Position numbers and translations under genes: made by a program
Notes under the pieces: model-generated
Databases searched by the model: none
Told to the model about the DNA's origin: nothing
Seen by the model: the letters and a program-made list of their open reading frames with translations, nothing else
Part shown: positions 56,351 through 64,000 of the stretch, one piece after another
Layout: each line of letters starts with the position of its first letter
Position numbering within the stretch: position 1 is the first letter of the stretch
Assembly (NCBI RefSeq): GCF_016086655.4
Contig: NC_052135.2
Location: forward strand, 70,467,702 to 70,531,701
Source of the DNA: Lepeophtheirus salmonis
Lineage: Eukaryota > Arthropoda > Copepoda > Siphonostomatoida > Caligidae
Length of the DNA stretch: 64,000 nucleotides
Direction of reading: 5' to 3'

Positions 56351-56819
56351 ACTGATCACTTTGGTCCCATTGTTGTATCTGCAACCTTGCCTGGAAAAAG
56401 GAACAAGAAATGAGGCCCAAAGTCAGTTTTTGTCTTCCAGTAGCTGACAACGAAGTAAAGTGCATATTGTTGTGTTTGCAAGGTAAGACCCAATTAACTC
56501 GTACTTACAAAACATGACTCGAGAATAGCTTTGAGCTTTATGTACCTTCACTAAAATACTGAATATTCTCTGAAATTCCAAACTATTCTAATTTAAGTAA
56601 GAAAATAACCTTCAATGTCCGAAAAAAAAGTCCTTCAGGTACGTGTTTTTGATTTCAAAATCTGTAAAATATATTGAAAAAAGTTATTTTTTCATATTTT
56701 TCCTTTAAAATTATAGTGCAAAAATCGAGATACACGGTTTTTGACAAAATAAGTATTGTAGATTGGAAGTAAAGTATACTCTTTCAACCGTACCTGAAAA
56801 AAATTGCTCTAATTTGCCT
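56351..56819. other. mostly unassigned
   Basis: About 56365-56455 has weak similarity to repeat P module B (GCAACCTTGCCTGGAAAAAG, GAGGCCCAAAGTCAGTTTTT). Confidence 0.4.
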
Positions 56820-57000
56820 TAAGTTGTGAGCGTTTTAGTTCTAAAGATGTCGCAAGTAAAAAATAAATGTACACTTTTGGTATCGCGTATTACGCGCAAA
56901 TATGTTGATGTGTTTCTTTATTTGTACAACTCAATTCTCGTTTTTTAAAAACAAGTGTCTAAGGCAATATTATCAAGTATACTTCTAGGTTTATTTTATT
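56820..57000 (+). repeat. segment shared with the palindrome spacer at 19790-19990
   Basis: TGAGCGTTTTAGTTCTAAAG and TTTTGGTATCGCGTATTACG parallel TGAGTATTTTAGTAGCAAAC and GTTTGGTACCGCGTATTACA. A near-palindrome CGCGTATTACGCG sits at about 56885-56897. Confidence 0.6.
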
Positions 57001-57346
57001 CAAAATAAGAGAACTAATAATACTTTTGTATCATTTTTTGACGACCAAAAATGTCCATAAGGACATTTGTGGATTATTTTCTTGTTTAGATGAATGGAAT
57101 ACAAATCTCAATCATACAGTACACTCGTGTCTAACCAGATGAGTATTTGTAACTCCCAGTGATAAAACACTCAAAAGGGTTAAAGAAAAGTTCCTTTTAA
57201 ACAATAATATATGTACGCGTACATTATCTATATAACTGTAAATCATGAACCGCAGCTCAGAGTATTCCTCGTACGATTGTATTAGACACCATGTCCTACT
57301 CATAAACAGACAGGAAGTCATAAAATATATTGTAATAATAAGAATT
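57001..57346. other. unassigned
   Basis: No recognised feature. Confidence 0.45.
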
Positions 57347-57440
57347 AGTGATGGGACGGTTTATTGGAATCGGGATCATCGACATCGGGGAAATAATGGT
57401 TACGATTCCTATTTATTACTGGGATATAACTATTTATTAC
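57347..57440 (+). repeat. fragment shared with 27440-27540
   Basis: TTAGTGATGGGACGGTTTAT and TGGAATCGGGATCATCGACA. Confidence 0.5.
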
Positions 57441-57459
57441 TTTTCTGAGTAATGAAAAA

Positions 57460-57990
57460 AAGAATAGATTTAATTTAATTTATTGAAATTTAAAAAAAAA
57501 AAAAATTTTAAAATTAAATTAAAATTTTTCAAATGTATTTTTCCAAAAAATTTAATTTTTGAATTTTTTAAAAAAGTTAAATATCAGAAATTTATTTTTT
57601 GAAATTATTTTCCAAAAAGTTTATTTTTTTGAGAATAGATGGGAGTTTTTGAAATTTGATTTTTTTTTTTGTGGTACAGCTATAAATTTTGAAAAAATTT
57701 AATTTTTATGAATGGCTGTGGAATTTTGATTTTTTTATGTAAACATCTATGGGATTTTGAAATTTTTTACAAAAACATGGGTTTTTTTTTATTTTTTCCA
57801 AAAAAAAAAAAAAAAATTGTCAATAGTTGTGGATTTTTGAAAATATTTTAAATATAAAATTGTATTTTTGAATTTTTAAATAAAATTTAATATTAAAAAT
57901 TTAAAAAAAAATTTAACATTAAAAATGTTTTTCAAAAAATATAATTTATAAAATTTTTTAAAGAATTTTTAATTTTGGAATCCCCCCAAT
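57460..57990 (+). mobile_element. GC-headed MITE body, ends degraded
   Basis: Typical units (AATAGATGGGAGTTTTTGAA, CTGTGGAATTTTGATTTTTT) with no clear head. It ends at TTTTAATTTTGGAATCCCCC rather than the full tail. Confidence 0.6.
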
Positions 57991-58009
57991 AGAAAAATCC
58001 TATGTCCCT

Positions 58010-59240
58010 AATAACAAACAGTACTTACATTGCAATTTTAAATGAAATATATAGAATTTTGCCGGAAGTCATTGCAAAACAAATAGAATTAATCCTCCAC
58101 CCCAAGATTGGGCACCATCAAAAGGGTTTTACGAAATCGAAAAATTAATTACATTTCTTTAAACATAAGAACATCCCTCGATTCCGGAATTGATCGAAAT
58201 AAATTTGGAACAATTATTACGCTAGACTTTCATAAGGCGTTTGATTCCATAGAACACAAACACATTTTTAGGACTGCTAAAAAGTTTCTCCCAAAACGCT
58301 TCTTTAATCCAGTTAGAGCCTACACATTTTTTATGATGGGAACTATTCCATCTAATGAAGCTATTGAAAAAATATCCACATCATGGGGCGCTGCTCATCG
58401 CATCCTTTGGTCTGGTACACCTATATACGCCAATACAACGATTGATATCGTTCATCAGAACACATCAAAGAAATGTTTCCTGGAGGATCTAGCCTTACGC
58501 GATGATATTATAACGGCTCATGATCTTGATAAACAACCCTCCTCAGTGTTAGTACGAGGTAAATTTAGTTTTCATCCGAAAAGATTTGCAAAATACCACA
58601 TTCCTCCGTCTCCCTGGCATTTGAAAATGTGTTATGATCATCAGTTAGGAAATAGTGTTAATAAACTGGCGACTATTATATAAATCTTTTAGACTTACCT
58701 AACCCCTGGCACAAGAAAATTCAAGGCTGTCTGTTCCACATTAACGATGACAGGGGTTCACAGCACAATTTCAAATATCCGCAAATCTTATTTTTCACGA
58801 CACTCCATGTAAAGACTGTGGAATAACTTTTAATTCTACCATTCATGCCTTTGTTGATTGTTTTCATGTTCGGATTTTAAAGGGAGCCATATCATTCAAT
58901 GGGCAAGACTACTTCGAATCTAACTTAACAAAAGCCCTGATATTGCTGGAGTATCAAATAATAGGACTTCCTCTGACAATATTAAGTCATTTAGTCTGAT
59001 ACTAAAGCTTTTATTGCGAACAAGTTATGCATCTATCAACCACTGGAAGCTGACTGAATTACAAACAATTTTTATATCAGTTGCAGCACGATGTTCAGCC
59101 TGCTCATTTAGGATTCCAAATGTGTAGGGTACTGAATGGTAATTTGGAGCGGAGTTGGTAGGATACACCCCGAAAATATCAGCAAGATATTTGAACACAT
59201 TGAAAAAAATTATTTGGTCTTATGAAACTTTTGGGAAGTA
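58010..59240 (+). pseudogene. internally deleted non-LTR retrotransposon (LINE) ORF
   Basis: From about 58039 IAILNEIYRILPEVIAKQIE and HPKIGHHQKGFTKSKN give the start of a LINE reverse transcriptase (fingers). After a frameshift, FGTIITLDFHKAFDSIEHKH is motif A with its catalytic Asp. The YADD-type motif that should follow is missing, so part of the polymerase is deleted. The frame continues open to 58683 through linker sequence (SKKCFLEDLALRDDIITAHD). In another frame, DTPCKDCGITFNSTIHAFVD then CFHVRILKGAI is the C-terminal C-x2-C...H-x3-C knuckle, followed by about 100 more decayed codons. No poly-A tail or target duplication was defined. Confidence 0.85.
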
Positions 59241-60261
59241 ATTGTTTGTAATGTGAATTTTAGACTCTTGTCTCGTTTTTTTTTAATTTAAATGTTTTAT
59301 TATTTATGCACGTTTTACTCGTCATATTCTATTCTATTTGTTTTACTACATCTAATCATGTTTTATTAATTACGAGAATTTATTTTATTGCCGGGTATCA
59401 GCACGTACTGAATGGTTCTTCGGGAGGGAAATAATTTTAAACTAAAATGTTTATTTATGTTATATTTAACTTAATTCCTCTACCTACATTTATTTTGTAT
59501 TATTATATAAATGTTTATAAACCTTCATAAAAGAAATATAAAAGAATCAGCATAAGGATAATATGAATAGAATATGTACAAGTTCTGAGTCCTTTTCTGT
59601 AGACCACGTGATGTCATAATGTGTTGTACTGTGGAACGAAACAAGGGGCTTCTGCATCCCCCATCCTATTCATTTGAACGTACTAAGTATGTTTGTAAGA
59701 ATAATACAACGCTTCGTATCGATCCCTGGATCATCCTTTAGCGTGGATTCTACACATCTGTTGTTCTTAATCATTTTACATACATATGTATATGAATGAG
59801 AAACACAGTGTCCATAAATCAATTTATGTGAGTACTACAATAGTTGTATGTGCATAAAATCAATAGCTTGTCCATCAAGTTGAATGTCTTTAAAAATTTA
59901 AGATGTTTATTTATGTAGATATATTACACAGGAGAATAATTGCAGGCTGATAGTTCATTTACAATGAGGACTTGGATACAAGGATGATTGAAGTTATCTT
60001 GGAGCAAAAAAACAAAACAAAAGAATTCAAAGGAGGTGTGCATTTGTTCAGTATTGTTTTTATGTTGACGAAACATCAACATAAAAATAATATTTGACAA
60101 AATCAAAAGAAGAAAAAAGTCTGAATACATAAACTTTTTTACTTCATATATATAGCTCAATATTGCATATATGAGTCAACTAAAGGCTTTCCATTCAAAT
60201 TTGAGGGATGATTTGTTAAGATACACAAGAATGTTAGCTATAGCTTAGAACTAGTGTTAAA
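59241..60261. other. unassigned
   Basis: A 78-codon minus-strand frame at 59924-60160 has no recognised features. Confidence 0.45.
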
Positions 60262-60970
60262 AATCGGTCCAGCATGGATTTTTTTTTTCGGTTCGGTCTT
60301 AAGTGATTTTTTTTAGACCGATTTGGACCCATTTTCGGTCCAAGCTGATGTCTCAGATCGTGGATCGATTTTTTCAGTCTCACTTTGTGGACCAATTTTT
60401 TTTATCTTGCTTTATGGACCAATAATTTTCGGTCTCACTTTATGGGCTGATTTTTTTCGGTTTAATAGATTAGGAGAACCGTTATTGATTATGTCAAAAA
60501 ATCTCAAAAGTACACAATATTTTCTAACAAAAAATACTTTATACATGTAATATAAATTTATTCAAATCTGATGAGTAATGCGTAATAAAAATCAATTTTC
60601 TCGCACATTGGTTTGTTTGATTATTTTATTATTAAGTGGACTTATACATTCTACAAGAGTTAGGAACAAAGGAAAATAAAGGAATCGAAGGAAGATAATT
60701 CTAACTTGATTATCCATCTCAAGAGATGTCCGAATTCAAAACTCCACAAGAGACGACAGAATTAAAATTCATCCGATTTATCTCTATTTAAACTTCGTAT
60801 AACGTCATTGTACTTGAAAATGCAATTGATGTCATGTTATACGGCATTATTTGTCTATAAAATTGGTCTACACCGATTGTATGACCGAATTAGTTCTGTC
60901 CAACAAAAAATATAAATTTTCTCAGACCGGTCAAGGATTTCCAAACCAAAAGCCAAAACTATTAAGAACC
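60262..60970 (-). repeat. dispersed element Q, copy 2 (inverted)
   Basis: AAATCGGTCCAGCATGGATT, TTTAGACCGATTTGGACCCA and repeated TTTCGGTCTCACTTTATGG words occupy the left half. CGTATAACGTCATTGTACTT, TGTCATGTTATA and AAAATTGGTCTACACCG on the right are the inverse of 17085-17150. It is longer than the first copy, so one copy is deleted or the other expanded. Confidence 0.7.
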
Positions 60971-61831
60971 TTTATTTGACCAAAGAAACTTATATTGGCC
61001 CCGATATGACGCTTCAAATAAAATCGATCAATTTATAATTCTTTTATTGTGACATTCCATTTTGAGTACTTTAAATGTACGTTGTTTTGCTTAGCAAAGA
61101 GTTAATACAAAATGGAAATGTAGGATTATTCGACGATGAATAAAAATGTAACTTAACTTTGCGAAAAAAATATTCTAGTTTGTTTCTGCGTGTAACGGCT
61201 ACACAGGATGTTTTTACGTTAGAGTGAATGGGATTCATTTATTGATTTTTTTTTGTACGTACAATGTACATTTTCATGTTTTCCTCTTGGTGATATTCCG
61301 CACATATGGTTAAATTACTCCCTTTACCCTCAATATTTTGTGCTTCATAATTATACATATGGTTATCCATCCGTCTCGTATATTTATAGATGGATAACCG
61401 TTGGATTGAAAGAGAATTGTTTTAGTTAGATTTGTTTTGTTATAAGATTCACTTGTCTCCTCCCCTAATTCATTATTATCCTCTCCTTCCAACTAATACA
61501 TTTTTCTAATGGTTCCTTAGTTAACCACTGCAAATTGCATTTCGGACCAGACGATAATAATTTTTTTAATTTTAAATATATATTATTTTTTAAAGGCCAT
61601 TGTTAGAACACCTTGGACAGCTCTAATTCCCTTCTTTCTCGTTTGGGCAGAACGTTAATTAATTAATTCTATTGTTGCACACGGGAGTCAAATTACACAT
61701 TGATAAATATACTCGCTAATGCAAAAGGAGTGAACCTTATAATGTTCCTCTAATCACAACCAAGTTCTACCATCTATATATTTACATAAACCCTACGCTA
61801 CAAAACACTCACTCATTTACGAGAGACAAAA
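60971..61831. other. unassigned
   Basis: May include LTR or flanking sequence of the BEL/Pao remnant that follows, but no repeat pair was found. Confidence 0.4.
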
Positions 61832-61870
61832 GAGTTGCTCATCTCGGGGTATCCCCGGGACGAGCAGCTC
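61832..61870. repeat. 39-bp imperfect GC-rich palindrome
   Basis: GAGTTGCTCATCTCGGGG, a 3-base loop TAT, then CCCCGGGACGAGCAGCTC: arms of 18 with three mismatches. GC-richer than its surroundings. It lies 1 base beyond the stop codon of the BEL/Pao fragment, so it could be a structured 3' element of that transposon. Confidence 0.8.
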
Positions 61871-61871
61871 T

Positions 61872-62078
61872 TTAGTCATCATCAGGAGGAAATATTAATG
61901 TCAACTTATTTGAGGGTACGTGGTAAACTTTACCATTAGAATTCCTAACTCCAACACTTCTTATTAATTCCTCAGAACCAGGAAAGTTACAAACTTCTAA
62001 TCGTAGAGGCCAGTCTATTTGCCCTTGGATGTCGTCGACCATGACTAAAACGTAGCCCTCCATTAAATTTCTTACCTT
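61872..62078 (-). pseudogene. BEL/Pao retrotransposon, C-terminal end of integrase region (DUF5641-like)
   Basis: From the stop-bounded start KIKVRNLMEGYVLVMVDDI the frame runs QGQIDWPLRLEVCNFPGS, then EELIRSVGVRNSNGKVYHVP and SNKLTLIFP, to a TAA at 61872-61874. The pattern V-x2-DD/N-x4-WPL-x-R/L-V-x3-PG-D/S-x2-RS/V-V-x-V-R/K-x2-G-x4-P-x-KL is that of the short domain closing BEL/Pao polyproteins. Protease, RT, RNase H and the integrase core are not in the window. About 65 codons remain, free of stops. No LTR was recognised. Confidence 0.75.
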
Positions 62079-62204
62079 GATCTTCTATTTAGATCTTAAT
62101 TGTAAATTCAATATATATTCCTTCAGGCAGCAATTTCTAAAAATGTTTTGCAAAATAGTTAGTTTAATCCAGAGCTTAATATGTGTTTTTTTGTTTTAAA
62201 ATTA

Positions 62205-62390
62205 TTTCTGTGAATATTTGTGGATTTTTGAAATTTTATTCCAAAAAATTTCATATTTGAATTTTTTTTTTTGTGAATAGTTGTAAATTTTTAAGATATT
62301 TTAATATTGGAGATTTTTTTTAGCAAAAATTTTCTTATGAAAAATTTCATTTTTCATTTTTTTTTCAATTTTTCACTTTATAGCTAGATT
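62205..62390 (+). mobile_element. GC-headed MITE body fragment
   Basis: ATTTGTGGATTTTTGAAATT, TATTCCAAAAAATTTCATAT and GTGAATAGTTGTAAATTTTT are internal family units. Both ends are absent. Confidence 0.55.
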
Positions 62391-63302
62391 TTCTCTAGCT
62401 ATATTAATGCAATGAACATAATATATTTTTAAAAAAACACACAGTTTACATTACCAACAAAAATAACTTGCATGCAAAAAAATGCTTAAAATTAACAACC
62501 CTTGATATCATACTCAAAACCTACAGGCCAAACGTGGTTCACGAATTAATTCTGTTTTTTTTTTATCTTTCTTCTTCTTCGTACGTAGTTACATTTGGCT
62601 CTTTGAGGGGTATCATAACGCTGATGTGGCACTGACTAAAGCGAATTGGACATACTTGCTCTTTACTACATACATATAAGCAGCTAAAATCCCTTGAAGT
62701 GAAATAAATGAGTGTCAGTAAGGGGTTAAATGCAACAGGGCCTTCACTATCAAACGTCACATTTTGGGATTTCCTGATTAAACTTCTATGCGGAGCTAAT
62801 CTTTGTCAATATTGTAACTTATACAAGATATTTTAGCATAGGAGACCAAATAAACAGAAGTTTATGAAGTATAATAAAAAATAGAATTTTTCATTGATTT
62901 TTCCAAGAGCTGACGTACTACATACTATAATACATTTTTTAACTTGCAAATGTGGAACAAAGACGATTAAATGAAAAGACAATCTTCTTCATCCGTTGTT
63001 TCTACTTTCAAGACCAAGACAGTTACCTATGTATATACATTCTACACTCTCTTGTCTTCTTGGAATAGAGGAAATAGTTTATACTTATATATGTATATGC
63101 GGGGTGAACCATAGGTTATTGTGCAGGTATTTATATTTGAATTGAACATCATATTAAGAGGGGTTAAATCAAATTTAAGAATAAAAGATTAATTTGAATA
63201 TCAAATAACCAAATAAAAGCAATATATATCATCATAAGTTGATGAGAAGTCGATGGACATCTTTAGGTAGTGGTAGAAGGAAATCAAATGAGACGAATGG
63301 CT
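62391..63302. other. unassigned
   Basis: A 65-codon minus-strand frame at 62563-62760 is not recognised. Confidence 0.45.
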
Positions 63303-63940
63303 AAAGTTCACTGCACTTTTTCGACCGTGGAAAGTTCATCCCGAAGCAAGTTCATTCCGAGGAAAGTTCATCCTAAAACAAGTTCATTGCAAAAGAAATT
63401 CACCGCGATGAAAATTCATCTCAAGACAAGTTCATCTTGAGGAACTAACATATTTTTATAATGTATAATCTAAATTATAATTATTAGAAAAGGTACAGAA
63501 AGTGCTTTGTACTCTACAAAAGTAATATAACTATATATTCAATTGAGGAAAATAAAAAAACCATAAAGCTGTGATCAGTTTGTGAAAGGTAAAATAAATT
63601 TTATGTTAAGCTTAAGAAATTTAAGTTCTTACTTAAATTAGAAGCTTATTTACCAAGATAATGATTATATTACTCCATTATTAAATGATTGTATTGAAAA
63701 TAGAATAAAATTCTACATCATAGCTGATTTTTTCCATTAAGATATATTCCAAATATATGTACTGTTGGGCATGACTTTTCCTCGCGATGAACTTTCCTAG
63801 CGATGAATTTGCTTTGCGATGAACTTGTTTCGGGATGAACTTTCCTTGTGATGAACTTACTTCGGAATTAACTTGCCTCCAGTTGAAAAAAGGAAGGTGT
63901 AATTTCCGAGGGTGAAAAGAGCGCGCTGAACTTTCTTTAC
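63303..63940 (-). mobile_element. minirepeat foldback element F2, second copy
   Basis: The left arm (63331-63447) holds seven 16-base units such as AAGTTCATTCCGAGGA and AAGTTCATCTTGAGGA. The right arm (63771-63882) holds the inverse (GCGATGAACTTTCCTA, GGGATGAACTTTCCTT). The end segments AAAGTTCACTGCACTTTTTC and (inverted) AAAGTTCAGCGCGCTCTTTT match each other and the 36.6-kb copy. The spacer (TTAAGCTTAAGAAATTTAAG, ATCAGTTTGTGAAAGG) is the inverse of the spacer at 36.7-36.9 kb. The 98-codon minus-strand frame here is simply the translated arm. No target duplication is now visible. Confidence 0.85.
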
Positions 63941-64000
63941 ACGGAAAATAAGGAGTTCGAGTGATCGTCATCGACAAAAGTTGTGCAGGATTGATACAGA

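Noticed and set aside
63331..63882. Regular 16-base units that could suggest a CRISPR array
   Set aside because: The units are contiguous with no unique spacers, inverted between the two halves, and lie in eukaryotic DNA. They are foldback arms.
63681..63977. 98-codon minus-strand open frame with SSQGKFIPKQVHRK-type repeats
   Set aside because: It is the translation of the 16-base foldback units, not a repeat protein.
1..64000. tRNA and rRNA genes
   Set aside because: I looked for B-box-like GGTTCRANTCC and cloverleaf pairings by eye and found none convincing. A covariance-model scan would be needed to exclude them.

Overview
The window looks like AT-rich, repeat-dense eukaryotic nuclear DNA with no complete protein-coding gene. 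The transposon content (several Tc1/mariner families, LINE and BEL/Pao remnants, many short non-autonomous elements) and the appearance of the transposase fragments fit an arthropod. A caligid copepod (sea louse) is my best guess. The organism is an inference from family resemblance, not a measured result. I saw no bacterial gene organisation, operons, rRNA or CRISPR. No tRNA was recognised by eye.

Layout. 1-7 kb: copies of a dispersed CAGCTG/CCAAT-bearing repeat, the best host-gene candidate (first coding exon on the minus strand, 3292-3522), and a nested composite at 5222-6528 in which a CAAGG-ended MITE has been split by an internally deleted Tc1 element. 7-18 kb: several copies of a GC-headed, T/A-rich MITE, a second possible first exon (10736-10774), an intact-ended CAAGG MITE (13412-13829), and a Tc1 derivative with both inverted repeats and TA duplications (14821-15620). 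18-24 kb: a 1.7-kb palindromic element (19124-20867), a third CAAGG MITE, and a foldback element whose arms are minirepeats. 24-34 kb: more GC-headed MITEs, a broken mariner interrupted by a separate inverted-repeat element (28716-29870), a LINE 3' remnant, and a decayed but nearly full-span Tc1-type transposase (33440-34215). 34-52 kb: a minirepeat foldback with a perfect 8-bp target duplication (36567-37060), GC-headed MITEs, one candidate host exon (42297-42468), and Tc1 and RT remnants. 52-64 kb: a GTCGAC-minirepeat foldback with a 7-8-bp target duplication (52759-53495), another internally deleted Tc1, a deleted LINE (58010-59240), a BEL/Pao integrase tail (61872-62078), and a second copy of the 36.6-kb foldback family (63303-63940).

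How it works together. Most of the sequence that can be explained is non-autonomous DNA transposons at different ages. Three foldback families with unrelated sequence share one design: a short terminal inverted repeat, then 15-17-bp minirepeats in inverted arms around a spacer. This is the most interesting structural theme. A second theme is repeated internal deletion of Tc1-type transposases that keeps the DNA-binding N-terminus and the C-terminal tail but loses the catalytic core. Host-gene evidence is limited to a few possible first exons with splice-donor-like ends, so the rest reads as intergenic or intronic DNA.
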